DNA of 64,000 nt from Cyanobacteria bacterium UBA2566 (GTDB lineage: Bacteria > Cyanobacteriota > Cyanobacteriia > Cyanobacteriales > Desertifilaceae), in contig DDLS01000034.1 of NCBI GenBank assembly GCA_002340255.1, positions 1-64,000 of the forward strand, read 5' to 3'. The notes beneath the pieces were generated by a model. That model was not told the DNA's origin, searched no databases, and saw only the letters and a list, made by a program, of their open reading frames with translations. Below, one piece after another: positions 27,089-36,787 of the stretch; position 1 is the first letter of the stretch; each line of letters starts with the position of its first letter. Made by a program: the position numbers and the translations under genes.

Positions 27089-29743
27089 GTGCAGCAACAT
27101 CTTCAACAATTTCAGAAATCCATCCTACAAACAGACCCTTTGCATTGGCACAAAAGTCAGATGACAACTGAGCCAAATCATCAGGAACGTTTTTTTGACC
27201 TGTCCCTAGAACTCCTCTGTCTGATTGACTTTCAGGGGAATCTACAAAAAATCAATCCAACATGGGAAAGGATATTAGGATATAGCCCAGAAGAATTATC
27301 TCAACAGAATTTCTTGCAGTTCATCCACCCAGACGACAAAAAGCTTACTCGCCTGGCATTAGAGCGATTAATCTCAGGACAACCTCGCCTTGATTTAGAA
27401 AATCGATATTGCTGTCAAGATGGCTCCTATCGATGGATTGCTTGGACTGCGGTTCCCGATCCAGATGAGGAGTTAATTTATATGGTGGGTCGGGATATGA
27501 CCGATCATAAGCAGGTGGAGATTGAATTACACTCTCGTTTACAACAGCAAGCTGCGGTTTCAGAATTGAGCCAGAAAGCTCTAGAGGATCGCGATCTTGA
27601 TGCTGTAATGCAAACGGCAGTGGAGTTGGTCAGTGAAACCCTGTCGGTAGACTATAGTGCAATCTTGGAATTGTTGCCGAATTATCAGACGCTATTGCTC
27701 CGATCAGGGGTAGGGTGGCAAGCTGAATTGGTGGGTCAAGCGATGTTAAGCGCTCGGCCAAATTGTCATGCGGGGTATACTTTATCTCAGGGAAAATCCA
27801 TTATTGTGGAGGATTTACCGGTAGAAACTCGGTTTAGTGGTTCTCCTCTGTTGCATAATCATCGGGTGGTTTCTGGGATGAGTACGATTATTTCGGGGAT
27901 TCCAGGTTCCGAGGGGCCGTTTGGGGTGTTAAGTGTGTATGCGAGGGAGTATCGCCCCTTTACCCAGGAGGATGTGTCGTTTTTACAAACGATCGCCAAT
28001 GTGCTGACGAATGTGATGACTCGCCTACAAGCCCAAGATCAATTAAATTTGATGGAGCGGGCGATCGCCTCTAGCAATAATGGCATTATTATTACTGATT
28101 CCACTCAACCGGATAATCCGATTGTTTATGTCAATCCAGCCTTTGAAGAGATTACGGGATATAAGCGAGAAGATGTGCTGGGTCGGAACTGCCGTTTTCT
28201 GCAAGGGATTTACCGGGATCAAAATGCCCTTGATGAAATTCGTCAAGCTATTGAACAAGGAACAGAATGCCATGCCATTGTGCAAAATGTGCGTAAAGAT
28301 GGTCAACTATTTTGGAATGAACTGCGAATTTCGCCGGTTTTTAATACCCAAGGCCATCTGACCCACTTTATTGGGATTCAAACTGATATCAGCGATCGCA
28401 AACAAGCAGAAGAGCAACTCGAACATCATGCCTTTTACGATCATCTTACCAATCTTCCCAATCGCGCTTTGTTTGCTGAATATCTGCAACAGGCCATTGA
28501 AAAGACCCAAAGAGACTCCAATTATCAGTTTGCCGTCCTATTTCTCGATTTAGATGGCTTTAAGAAGGTCAATGATAGTCTGGGTCATTTGATAGGAGAC
28601 TTATTGTTAATGGCGATCGCCCGTCGTCTAGAAAACTGCCTCCGTCCAAGCGATCTCCTGGCGCGATTGGGAGGGGATGAATTTACTATTTTCCTAGATA
28701 AGATTCACACTCTCCAAGATGCCACCAAAGTGGCTCAACGAATATTAAGTAAACTCTCCAATCCATTCCACCTCAATGGTCATGAAGTCTTTGCCAATAG
28801 TAGCATCGGAATTACCCTAAGCACTATCAGATATGACCAAGCCGATGATATCCTCCGAGATGCAGATTTAGCCATGTACCAAGCTAAAACGGCTGGTAAA
28901 GGACGTTACGCCGTGTATAATACCCTCCTCCATACCCAAGCGGTTAATCGTCTAAAATTAGAAACAGATCTCCGAGGAGCCATCGATCGCCAACAATTGC
29001 AGGTTTACTATCAACCCATTGTTGAATTAAAGACCGGCCAACTCACCGGTTTTGAATCGCTTCTACGCTGGTATCATCCCGAATGGGGGTTTGTTTCTCC
29101 CGCTGAATTTGTTCCTGTGGCTGAAGAAACGGGGTTGATTTTACCGATTGGAACTTGGGTTCTGGAACAGGCCTGTCAGCAATTGCACCTTTGGAATATC
29201 CAATTCCCCGATCGCTCTCCACTGACGATGAATGTGAATCTGTCTGTCAAACAGTTTGCCCAACCAGATCTAATCGAACAAATCGATCTCATTCTAGAGG
29301 CAACCCAGATTGAGGGGAAATTTCTCAAACTAGAAATTACGGAAAGCGCTATTATTGAGAATTCTAAGGTAGCTAATCTAATCTTTCAACAACTGAAAGC
29401 CCGTCAGATTCGCCTCTGTATTGATGATTTTGGCACGGGTTATTCTTCCTTAAGCTATCTATATCGTTTCCCCGTTCATACCCTGAAAATTGACCGCAGT
29501 TTTCTCAATAATCTAGATTCCAAAGCTTCATCTCACTATCGAGAAATTATTAAAGCAGTGATTGATTTAGGTCATAATTTAGGGATGGATATTGTTGCTG
29601 AAGGTATTGAAAAGATTGAACAGCATAAACTCCTACAACAATTCGGGTGTGAATATGGTCAAGGTTACTTCTACTCTAAACCGATGCCCGCACAAGCGAT
29701 CGCCAATTTATTAGCCCAGCCTTTAGCTCACGGATTAGTCTAA
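27089..29743 (+). CDS. PAS-GAF-PAS-GGDEF-EAL cyclic di-GMP turnover protein
   Basis: The 884-residue soluble protein has, in order, PAS (about 30-135), GAF (about 155-310), PAS/PAC (about 320-435), GGDEF (about 445-610) and EAL (about 620-875). The diguanylate cyclase motif GGDEF is intact, with an RPSD inhibitory site five residues before it. The phosphodiesterase domain has ESL in place of EAL (Glu kept), and retains NVNLSVKQF, DDFGTGYSS, LKIDRSF and VAEGIE, so both activities are possible. The GAF lacks an obvious bilin-binding Cys-His pair. The start is GTG 27089. Confidence 0.92.
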   Translation: MQQHLQQFQKSILQTDPLHWHKSQMTTEPNHQERFFDLSLELLCLIDFQGNLQKINPTWERILGYSPEELSQQNFLQFIHPDDKKLTRLALERLISGQPRLDLENRYCCQDGSYRWIAWTAVPDPDEELIYMVGRDMTDHKQVEIELHSRLQQQAAVSELSQKALEDRDLDAVMQTAVELVSETLSVDYSAILELLPNYQTLLLRSGVGWQAELVGQAMLSARPNCHAGYTLSQGKSIIVEDLPVETRFSGSPLLHNHRVVSGMSTIISGIPGSEGPFGVLSVYAREYRPFTQEDVSFLQTIANVLTNVMTRLQAQDQLNLMERAIASSNNGIIITDSTQPDNPIVYVNPAFEEITGYKREDVLGRNCRFLQGIYRDQNALDEIRQAIEQGTECHAIVQNVRKDGQLFWNELRISPVFNTQGHLTHFIGIQTDISDRKQAEEQLEHHAFYDHLTNLPNRALFAEYLQQAIEKTQRDSNYQFAVLFLDLDGFKKVNDSLGHLIGDLLLMAIARRLENCLRPSDLLARLGGDEFTIFLDKIHTLQDATKVAQRILSKLSNPFHLNGHEVFANSSIGITLSTIRYDQADDILRDADLAMYQAKTAGKGRYAVYNTLLHTQAVNRLKLETDLRGAIDRQQLQVYYQPIVELKTGQLTGFESLLRWYHPEWGFVSPAEFVPVAEETGLILPIGTWVLEQACQQLHLWNIQFPDRSPLTMNVNLSVKQFAQPDLIEQIDLILEATQIEGKFLKLEITESAIIENSKVANLIFQQLKARQIRLCIDDFGTGYSSLSYLYRFPVHTLKIDRSFLNNLDSKASSHYREIIKAVIDLGHNLGMDIVAEGIEKIEQHKLLQQFGCEYGQGYFYSKPMPAQAIANLLAQPLAHGLV

Positions 29744-30718
29744 TCCCAGTTCTCGCTTCAGGCGATTAATCGAGGACTGATCGATATAACTCTCAGTCTG
29801 AATTAATCGAGGGGGTCGAATAATATCTTCTCTAGCTTCTTGGAGAGCCGCTTTAACTGCGTCATAACTGGCAACGTCACTGACCACATACTGAACCGTT
29901 CTGACCATAGCATTCAGTTTATAGCGATCGTCCCGATGAGCAGTCATAACCAACACCTCCTCACCACGCAAACTATGAATAATCACTTCAACAGCGCGTA
30001 AAATTCCATGGGAGAGACTGACTACTCCAAAATATGTGCCTTTAGGTAGTCCTTTCACTAATTCAACTTCGGGGGCATAATCATAGATTTCTACAGGAAC
30101 CACCCGCGCTGATTTGGGTGCAGCAATGTTTTCTGCATCGCCAAAAAAATAGCGACTGGTGACGACGGTCGCCGATCGCGTATGATTCAAGAGATCGTCT
30201 AATTCTTCTAAAGGAACTAACTGTACAGGAATATGCAGAGCTGCTTGTAATTCTTCCATCATCAATTGCCCCACGCCAATATCATTGGTGGGAGCCGTGA
30301 CTAAAACCCGCGCACTACAACGCAAACGCCAATCAACTTCTGCTAAAAATAATTCTCGTGCTTCGTGGAGAGAGCAGCCTTCTTGAATTAATTGATTGAC
30401 GCTATTTTGGACAATGGATTGAGCTTGGGGATAGGTTTGGATCAGTTCAGATTTATACTTTGTAAACAGTCCTTTCCCTTGCTGGCGGACATAAATTCCC
30501 GAACCCGCTTGAGCCTCCACTAATCCGGTTTCTTCCAGTTGGCGATAGACCTTGCTAATGGTATTTCGATGCAAACCCGTTTGCATGGCTAAGGCACGGG
30601 TACTCGGCAATTGAGAGCCAGGAGGGTATTGACCCGAGGCGATCGCAAATCGTAATTGATTAAATAACTGATTAGAAGCCGGAATTTCACTCTCTGGCTG
30701 GATCTGAAATTTGACCAT
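29735..30718 (-). CDS. GntR-family transcriptional regulator
   Basis: The N-terminal winged helix (residues about 10-80) carries the GntR signature: LFNQLRFAIASGQYPPGSQL, PSTRALAMQTGLHRNTISKV, and LEETGLVEAQAGSGIYV. The 240-residue C-terminal part does not look like the aminotransferase, FadR or UTRA domains and may be a small-molecule sensor specific to cyanobacteria. The gene is convergent with the GGDEF/EAL gene, and both stop codons lie in the palindrome TTAGTCTAA (29735-29743). Confidence 0.85.
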   Translation of the reverse strand: MVKFQIQPESEIPASNQLFNQLRFAIASGQYPPGSQLPSTRALAMQTGLHRNTISKVYRQLEETGLVEAQAGSGIYVRQQGKGLFTKYKSELIQTYPQAQSIVQNSVNQLIQEGCSLHEARELFLAEVDWRLRCSARVLVTAPTNDIGVGQLMMEELQAALHIPVQLVPLEELDDLLNHTRSATVVTSRYFFGDAENIAAPKSARVVPVEIYDYAPEVELVKGLPKGTYFGVVSLSHGILRAVEVIIHSLRGEEVLVMTAHRDDRYKLNAMVRTVQYVVSDVASYDAVKAALQEAREDIIRPPRLIQTESYIDQSSINRLKRELGLD

Positions 30719-30860
30719 CTGCCCAGATTTACTCCCACAATGTCACTGATTTCTAGTATATAGCGCTTCTGGGTAATAGCCGGTCGATCTGTAGTAGAGT
30801 GAGGAGAAAGTATCAAGTTTTGTTAAGCTATAGAGAAGCCCTATCTGAATTAAAGAAACA

Positions 30861-31049
30861 ATGGATCTATCCACTATTCAAGAAAAAGTCACTATCCTAG
30901 AGAGCAAGCGAGAAGCCCTCGTACAGTTACTCGAACAACCGAATCTAGGTAGTCTCCGGTTAGATGTCAATCAAGCCTTGGAAGAAATGGATGACCTAAT
31001 TGAAGAATTTAAGCAAACCTTTCCCTTGTCATCAAGCGATCGCCCCTAA
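30861..31049 (+). CDS. Small helical protein of unknown function
   Basis: The 62-residue acidic protein is predicted to be almost all helical (IQEKVTILESKREALVQLLE, then LEEMDDLIEEFKQTF). It has no cysteines or membrane span. ATG 30861 is divergent from the GntR gene and 75 bp before def. Codon use and the HIP1-like GCGATCGCC at the 3' end support a real gene. Role unknown. Confidence 0.6.
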   Translation: MDLSTIQEKVTILESKREALVQLLEQPNLGSLRLDVNQALEEMDDLIEEFKQTFPLSSSDRP

Positions 31050-31124
31050 TCTAAGTCAATACCGGAGTTGGTTACAATAGATCAGATGATTCACGACCTT
31101 TAGCTTGTTTAAGATACAGACCTT

Positions 31125-31688
31125 ATGAGTTCTAGTGTTCTGGTAGAAAAGAAAAAACTCGATCGCCCCCCACTGAATATCCATACCCTAGGCGATCGCG
31201 TCCTGCGGACGAATGCCAAGCGGATCTCGAAAGTGGATGAGAGCATTCGCCAACTGGCTAAAGAAATGTTACAAACCATGTATAGTTCGGATGGAATCGG
31301 TTTGGCAGCTCCCCAAGTAGCGATCGCCAAACAACTGGTGGTGATCGACTGCGATCCGGAAGAGGCAGCCAATATTCCCTTAATCTTAATCAATCCCACC
31401 ATTAAATCCTACGGTCGCGAACTCTGTACCTATCAAGAAGGATGTCTGAGTGTTCCAGGGGTTTACATGGATCTCCAGCGACCGGATGCAATTCAGGTCA
31501 GCTATAAAGACGAATATGGCCGCCCCAAAACCCTCCAAGCTGACGGACTTCTCTCCCGTGCTATTCAGCACGAACTCGATCATCTCCAGGGAGTGATGTT
31601 TGTAGACCGCATCGAAAATGCGATCGCTCTCAATGACGAACTGCAAAAATTTGGTTTTTCCAGTCAAGACGTTAAACCTTACTCATAG
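31125..31688 (+). CDS. def: Peptide deformylase
   Basis: The 187-residue enzyme carries all three deformylase motifs: GIGLAAPQV, EGCLSVP (metal-binding Cys) and QHELDHLQG (two His ligands and catalytic Glu). It removes the N-formyl group from nascent proteins. An N-terminal extension of about 15 residues precedes the conserved LGDRVLR. It is followed closely (9 bp) by a small membrane-protein gene. Confidence 0.97.
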   Translation: MSSSVLVEKKKLDRPPLNIHTLGDRVLRTNAKRISKVDESIRQLAKEMLQTMYSSDGIGLAAPQVAIAKQLVVIDCDPEEAANIPLILINPTIKSYGRELCTYQEGCLSVPGVYMDLQRPDAIQVSYKDEYGRPKTLQADGLLSRAIQHELDHLQGVMFVDRIENAIALNDELQKFGFSSQDVKPYS

Positions 31689-31697
31689 AAATAACCC

Positions 31698-31898
31698 ATG
31701 GCTTTAACTCCCAAAAGTGGCTTACTCTTAGCCCTGTGCTGTATTGCGGCGATCGCCGCCACTGGCTGTATCTTTGAACTCTCTTCCGGCACACCCGATC
31801 TGGGAGTTTCCACGACGAGTATTATCTTAGCTATCAGTATCCCAGTCACCGGCTGGTCTTTTTTTGCGGCTGTTCAGGATGCAAACAACAACCAGTAA
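31698..31898 (+). CDS. Small two-span membrane protein
   Basis: The 66-residue protein has two hydrophobic segments (about 8-26 and 40-60) joined by a polar loop ELSSGTPDLGVST. It starts 9 bp after def, suggesting co-translation. The first segment contains a Cys (AATGC), but the preceding residues do not fit a standard lipobox. Size and topology recall small thylakoid proteins, but no specific family is recognised. Confidence 0.6.
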   Translation: MALTPKSGLLLALCCIAAIAATGCIFELSSGTPDLGVSTTSIILAISIPVTGWSFFAAVQDANNNQ

Positions 31899-31959
31899 CT
31901 GTTCTATTTCGGTAAACTGATGCTAAATTTACAGCCGTTTGTTCTGTTATTGAGTACAA

Positions 31960-31987
31960 GTAGGGGCGAAAAATTCTTTGCTCCTAC
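31960..31987. repeat. Dispersed hairpin repeat, GTAGGGGC type (copy 1)
   Basis: An imperfect palindrome opens GTAGGGGCGAA and closes TTTGCTCCTAC around AATTC. A related palindrome occurs at 41287-41315. Both lie in intergenic DNA between co-directional genes, as expected for small extragenic repeats of cyanobacteria. Confidence 0.5.
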
Positions 31988-32021
31988 TCCCTGTTGCCTA
32001 TTGCCTAGCGCGTAGCGCTGT

Positions 32022-33356
32022 ATGAGTGGGACTGAGCCTCAAGGATTCTTAAAACTGATTCGGGGATTAGGAAGAACCCAGTCTAATCCCCCATATCCCC
32101 TATGGGAAACTGAAGAGATGATCGTTGGGCGCGATCCCAGTTGCCAAATTGCTTTGGATGCCCATCAATATACAATTGTCTCCCGCAAACATGCGGTGAT
32201 TCGGTATTCTCAAATAGACAACCATTGGGAAGTTTGCGATCTGGGCAGTGCCAACGGAACCTATGTTAACCAAAGTCTATTAAGAGGATGCCACTGCTTA
32301 AAGAATGGCGATCGCATTATGCTTGGTCTTAAGGGGCCAGTATTTGAAGTTGAATTGCGCTCTAGAAACATTACTCCAACTCCTACCTTAGTCTCTAACT
32401 CTAGCGTTTCTCAACCCGCTGCTACCCAGTCAGTTACCCTCACCCAACTGTTTCCCATCTTCTCCACCGGACAAGAATTAGCCCGTAAAGCTTATCTCAT
32501 CCCTGCCAGTTTAACCGCTCTAGTGGCGGTGTTACTCTTTTTCCTCAGAATTCCAGAACTGTTTAATCTGGTTTTAGGAGCCTATTTAGCGGCGATCGCC
32601 TATACCTATATTTATCAACTCTGCGGTAAACATAAACCCTGGTGGCTGCTCCTCGGATCGGCCCTCTGGACACTCCTACTCGCCATTCCTCTAGTGCAAC
32701 TCCTTGCTCCCTTCTTCTACCAAGGCCTGGCAGGATGGGCAACTGGAGACCAATTTTTACCAACATTAGCCCGTCAAACCCTAGGGACAGGGCTGTTAGA
32801 AGAGTTGATCAAAGCTCTTCCCATCTTCCTAGTTCTCTTTTGGGGTAAATTCCGCTTTGTCTCTACTCACCAAACCTGGGGAGTACGAGAACCTCTTGAT
32901 GGCATCTTAATTGGTACTGCTTCTGCCGTTGGTTTCACCTTAATTGAAACCCTAGGCTTGTATGTTCCCTCCCAAATTCAAAGTATTGCCGCCATTTCTG
33001 GAGGCGATATGGGACAACTCGCTGGACTACAATTATTAATTCCTCGAATTCTGGGATCGGTGTCTGGACATTTGGCCTATAGCGGCTATTTAGGCTACTT
33101 TATCGGTCTGAGTATCCTGAAACCCAAGCAACGATGGCAGATCCTAGCTATTGGCTATGGGAGTGCTGCCTTATTACATGGACTTTGGAATACAACGGGA
33201 ACTTTTGTCGCCTCCCAAGTGTCTCTATTCGCAGGGTTGATCTGTTTAGCCGCCATTGGTGTATTATCTTACGCTTTTTTAGCTGCCGCTATTTTGAAAG
33301 CTCGTGCCCTTTCTCCCACGCGATCGCAAAATTTTGCTACCCGAATTAAAGGATAG
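32022..33356 (+). CDS. FHA domain fused to PrsW-type intramembrane protease
   Basis: The 444-residue protein starts with a cytoplasmic FHA domain (about 25-110: IVGRDPSCQIAL, SRKHAVI, DLGSANGTYVN, the phosphothreonine-binding residues). A multi-span membrane part follows (about 165-435) with the PrsW motifs: EELIK at 260-264, FTLIET, a His-containing HLAYSGYLGYFIG span and LLHGLWN. PrsW is a glutamic-type site-1 protease for anti-sigma factors in Bacillus. Here the FHA domain suggests recruitment by a Thr-phosphorylated partner, presumably a substrate of a Ser/Thr kinase. Confidence 0.85.
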   Translation: MSGTEPQGFLKLIRGLGRTQSNPPYPLWETEEMIVGRDPSCQIALDAHQYTIVSRKHAVIRYSQIDNHWEVCDLGSANGTYVNQSLLRGCHCLKNGDRIMLGLKGPVFEVELRSRNITPTPTLVSNSSVSQPAATQSVTLTQLFPIFSTGQELARKAYLIPASLTALVAVLLFFLRIPELFNLVLGAYLAAIAYTYIYQLCGKHKPWWLLLGSALWTLLLAIPLVQLLAPFFYQGLAGWATGDQFLPTLARQTLGTGLLEELIKALPIFLVLFWGKFRFVSTHQTWGVREPLDGILIGTASAVGFTLIETLGLYVPSQIQSIAAISGGDMGQLAGLQLLIPRILGSVSGHLAYSGYLGYFIGLSILKPKQRWQILAIGYGSAALLHGLWNTTGTFVASQVSLFAGLICLAAIGVLSYAFLAAAILKARALSPTRSQNFATRIKG

Positions 33357-33366
33357 ATCCCCTAAC

Positions 33367-33990
33367 CTAAACTGGATCTATCGGTCGATCTCGATAGGCG
33401 ATCGCATAACGAGCCACAGCTAAAGTTAATCTTGCTCTGTCCAACTCTGAACAGGATTCCCAATCTAGGGTACTTGCTTTTTGCACCACCTGGTCTAAAG
33501 CCGTTTTTTCTTCTCCTCCCCGCATAGCATAGGCAAAGGGACGAGCTAAGACCAATAGATCTTCAATATCCCACTGGGACAAGCTATCTTGGACACAGTG
33601 AATTAACTGATCGGCCATGGATGCTGAAGACGTAGTTAATTCCTCTGCCTTAGCCGCAATCATTTCCAGTACAGACTGGGGAACTATTGGGCTAAATTTC
33701 CCTTGCAATTGAGAGTTTAAACAATTAGCGGCTACGGGTTGGAAGGAATCCCATGCTTTATCCAAATTTTGATAAAATTTGCGACAGCCTTCATCCAAAT
33801 CAGCCACCATCTCTGAAGTGTGCGTTTCCATCAAATGCTCGATTTCCGAGAAATAAGCCTCGCCCTCTAAAATCGAGTAATTCCACGGGTAAACTCGTTC
33901 CTGATTCGACAATAGAGCTTCAATCAGTTCTATGTCTAGGGGGTAACCTGGAGGGGGCCAGTCTGAATTCATCTTAAATTTATCCGTCAT
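33367..33990 (-). CDS. Hypothetical helical protein
   Basis: Read from ATG 33990 (MTDKFKMNSDWPPPGY), because upstream codons give a Cys/Arg-rich tail without a ribosome binding site. It is about 207 residues, acidic and helical, with no membrane span. Segments WNYSILEGEAYFSEIEHLME and TLAVARYAIAYRDRPIDP are distinctive, but I do not recognise the family. It is convergent with the FHA-PrsW gene (10-bp gap). Confidence 0.65.
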   Translation of the reverse strand: MTDKFKMNSDWPPPGYPLDIELIEALLSNQERVYPWNYSILEGEAYFSEIEHLMETHTSEMVADLDEGCRKFYQNLDKAWDSFQPVAANCLNSQLQGKFSPIVPQSVLEMIAAKAEELTTSSASMADQLIHCVQDSLSQWDIEDLLVLARPFAYAMRGGEEKTALDQVVQKASTLDWESCSELDRARLTLAVARYAIAYRDRPIDPV

Positions 33991-34247
33991 AATACTTAAG
34001 CAATATCGGCACTTGCATCTTAATAGCACGAGTAACTACAACTTAGCTGTTTGCTGTTCCGTAAGAATTCAGCAGTCTGGAGTTAGGAGTTGGGAGTTGG
34101 AAGTAACTTATTCTCTCTACGATGTCTATATCTCCATATCTGGAGTGTTTGGAGTCTCTCCTCATTGTCTATTGCCTTTTCCCTATTCCCCTAATGTCCA
34201 TCTAACAGGTATCCTAGATAGTTTATTCCTCACATCCAGTTCAGACC

Positions 34248-35057
34248 ATGAAACCCTATCGAGCAGCCGCTATCCAGATGACCAGTGTCCCCGATCTGGA
34301 GAAAAACCTTGCTGAAGCGGAAGACCTCATTGATTTAGCCAAACGTCAAGGGGCAGAACTGATCGCCCTACCAGAAAACTTCCCCTTCTTGGGCATAGAA
34401 GCAGAAAAAATTGCCCAAGCGGACTCTATTGCCAGGCAAACTGAGAAATTTCTCAAAACGATGGCCCAACGCTTCCAAGTGACTCTCCTAGGGGGCGGAT
34501 TTCCGATCCCGGTGAGCAGCGATAAAGTTCATAATACGGCTCTGCTGATTAATGCTAATGGAGAAGAAGTAGCCCGGTACTATAAAGTCCACTTGTTTGA
34601 TGTTAATGTCCCTGATGGGAATACCTACCAAGAATCTTTAACGGTGGAAGCAGGAACTGAAGTGTCTCCGATCTACAAGTCTGAGGAGTTCGGTTACTTA
34701 GGATTATCCGTCTGTTATGATGTGCGCTTTCCAGAATTGTATCGCTCTTTGTCTGAGCAAGGCGCTGAGGTTTTGTTTATTCCGGCTGCTTTTACCGCTT
34801 ATACCGGAAAAGATCATTGGCAGGTTTTATTGCAAGCCAGAGCGATTGAAAACACCTGTTATTGTATCGCACCGGCCCAAACTGGCTGCCATTATGCTCG
34901 CCGTAAAACTCACGGTCACGCCATGATTATCGACCCTTGGGGGATTATTCTCGCCGATGCTGGAGAAGAACCCGGAGTGGCGATCGCCGAAATCAATCCT
35001 AACCGTTTACAACAGGTGCGTCAACAAATGCCCAGTTTAAGTCATCGCGTATTCTAA
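34248..35057 (+). CDS. Nitrilase-superfamily amidase (Nit1/deaminated glutathione amidase-like)
   Basis: The 269-residue protein has the Glu-Lys-Cys triad in LIALPENF, RYYKVHLFD and GLSVCYDVRFPELYR. Sequence around the Cys and HAMIIDPWGIILADAGEEPG matches the Nit1/NitA branch, which repairs deaminated glutathione. It is a single gene with no operon partner; the antiporter gene starts 97 bp later. Confidence 0.9.
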   Translation: MKPYRAAAIQMTSVPDLEKNLAEAEDLIDLAKRQGAELIALPENFPFLGIEAEKIAQADSIARQTEKFLKTMAQRFQVTLLGGGFPIPVSSDKVHNTALLINANGEEVARYYKVHLFDVNVPDGNTYQESLTVEAGTEVSPIYKSEEFGYLGLSVCYDVRFPELYRSLSEQGAEVLFIPAAFTAYTGKDHWQVLLQARAIENTCYCIAPAQTGCHYARRKTHGHAMIIDPWGIILADAGEEPGVAIAEINPNRLQQVRQQMPSLSHRVF

Positions 35058-35154
35058 TCACAATCATGTGAAACTCTTACTTTCGCTTTTCTTCAGATTT
35101 GCTTTACATTTGTAAAGAACCTGTACAGTAGACATCGATCAGTTAAATAATATA

Positions 35155-36591
35155 ATGGTTGAAATATTCCCTTGGGTGTTTTCTCACACCCCAACCAGTC
35201 TCACCCCTCTGTTAGCGACAGCAACTGAAAGCCACGAGCCCCCCAGCGCTACCCTCGTCTTAGCTGGAGTCCTTCTGAGCCTTGTTACTATTTATCTAGC
35301 CAGTAAAATTGGTAGTGAATTATGCGCCCGCCTGGACTTGCCTCCCGTCCTTGGAGAACTCTTGGGAGGGGTCGTTATTGGGGTTTCTGTCCTCAAATTG
35401 CTGGTATTTCCAGAAGGCGGGGCAGGTGCGGAGGGATCTCTAATTATTACTTTGCTCGAACAAACAGCCGGTTTGACCCCGGAAGGAGCCAACGGCGTTT
35501 TTCTGGCTCAAAGTGAGGTTATCTCCGTTTTATCAGAATTAGGGGTTATTTTTCTCCTGTTTCAAATCGGTTTAGAATCTGACTTAAAACAACTTATTGA
35601 TGCCGGAGTCCAATCGGCATTAGTTGCGATCACGGGAGTCGTTGTCCCGTTTTTAGCCGGTACATTGGGACTGATTTATCTTTTCCATGTGCCGAGTATT
35701 CCTGCCATCTTTGCTGGTGCAGCCTTAACCGCCACCAGTATTGGAATTACAGCTAAAGTATTGGCAGAAATCAAACATCTGAATGACAAAGAAGGGCAAA
35801 TCATCATTGGTGCAGCCGTATTAGATGATATCCTCGGCATTATTATTCTAGCGATTGTCGCTTCTTTAGCTGAAAAAGGAGAAGTGGAAGTTTCCAGCAT
35901 TATTTATCTGGTGCTCAGTGCTGCCGCATTCCTGATTGGTTCGATTATCTTGGGTCGCCTTGTCATGCCCTACTTTATGGGTTTACTGAATAAACTCACT
36001 ACCCCAGGGACTCTATTAATCGGTGGATTAATTATCGCCTTTATTTTTGCCTATATCGGTGCAGTCATTCAACTCGAAGCCATTTTAGGAGCCTTTACGG
36101 CTGGTTTAATTCTGGGAGAAACGGAAAAACATCGAGAACTCGAAGAATTAGTCGAACCGATTGGATTTATGCTCGTTCCTATTTTCTTTGTCACTGTTGG
36201 AGCCGAAACCGATTTGTCTGTTCTCAACCCTGCGGTTCCCAGTAACCGGGAAGGCCTGATTATTGCCAGTTTTCTAGTGGTTGTGGCGATCGTTGGTAAA
36301 GTTGTCAGTGGCTTTACCCTATTCGGTGGCGAACCCGTAAATCGGATCGCCGTTGGTGTAGGTATGATTCCACGGGGAGAAGTGGGATTAGTCTTTGCTG
36401 GAGTTGGATCGGCCAGTGGTGTTCTACCCGAATCCTTGGATGCAGCTATTATCGTGATGGTCATCCTGACTACTTTTGTGGCACCACCCTTATTGAGAGT
36501 TGCTTTTCAACAATCAGAGACCTCTGAAGCATCAAGTGAGGAAGCAAGCAAAGAACCCGCAGCGATCGCCGAATCTGAAACGACCCAGTGA
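35155..36591 (+). CDS. CPA2-family cation/proton antiporter
   Basis: The 478-residue protein has about 12 membrane spans. LSELGVIFLLFQIGLESDLK and AGAALTATSIGITAKVLAE, plus AVLDDILGIIILAI with the Asp pair, mark the KefB/NapA-type Na+(K+)/H+ exchangers. There is no C-terminal TrkA-N domain; the tail is an acidic, Ser/Glu-rich stretch. It is probably involved in pH or sodium homeostasis at the plasma or thylakoid membrane. Confidence 0.92.
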   Translation: MVEIFPWVFSHTPTSLTPLLATATESHEPPSATLVLAGVLLSLVTIYLASKIGSELCARLDLPPVLGELLGGVVIGVSVLKLLVFPEGGAGAEGSLIITLLEQTAGLTPEGANGVFLAQSEVISVLSELGVIFLLFQIGLESDLKQLIDAGVQSALVAITGVVVPFLAGTLGLIYLFHVPSIPAIFAGAALTATSIGITAKVLAEIKHLNDKEGQIIIGAAVLDDILGIIILAIVASLAEKGEVEVSSIIYLVLSAAAFLIGSIILGRLVMPYFMGLLNKLTTPGTLLIGGLIIAFIFAYIGAVIQLEAILGAFTAGLILGETEKHRELEELVEPIGFMLVPIFFVTVGAETDLSVLNPAVPSNREGLIIASFLVVVAIVGKVVSGFTLFGGEPVNRIAVGVGMIPRGEVGLVFAGVGSASGVLPESLDAAIIVMVILTTFVAPPLLRVAFQQSETSEASSEEASKEPAAIAESETTQ

Positions 36592-36787
36592 AGCGATCGC
36601 CACCGATTGGCATTAAAATCAGCATTGAATAAAAGATTATGGGGGTGCAGTCATCTGGTTAGATCGCGATCGCGATCTCATCCAGGATTGCCCCCCATCC
36701 CTTTTGTTGAATCAGTCAGCACTTGTAATATACTCGTGACCGGACTGTTACTTACACACTCCTCCCAATCAACCGTCATCAACCGTC

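Noticed and set aside
34013..34315. 100-codon frame before the nitrilase-family gene
   Set aside because: Shadow of the intergenic region and of the 5' end of the real gene in another frame.
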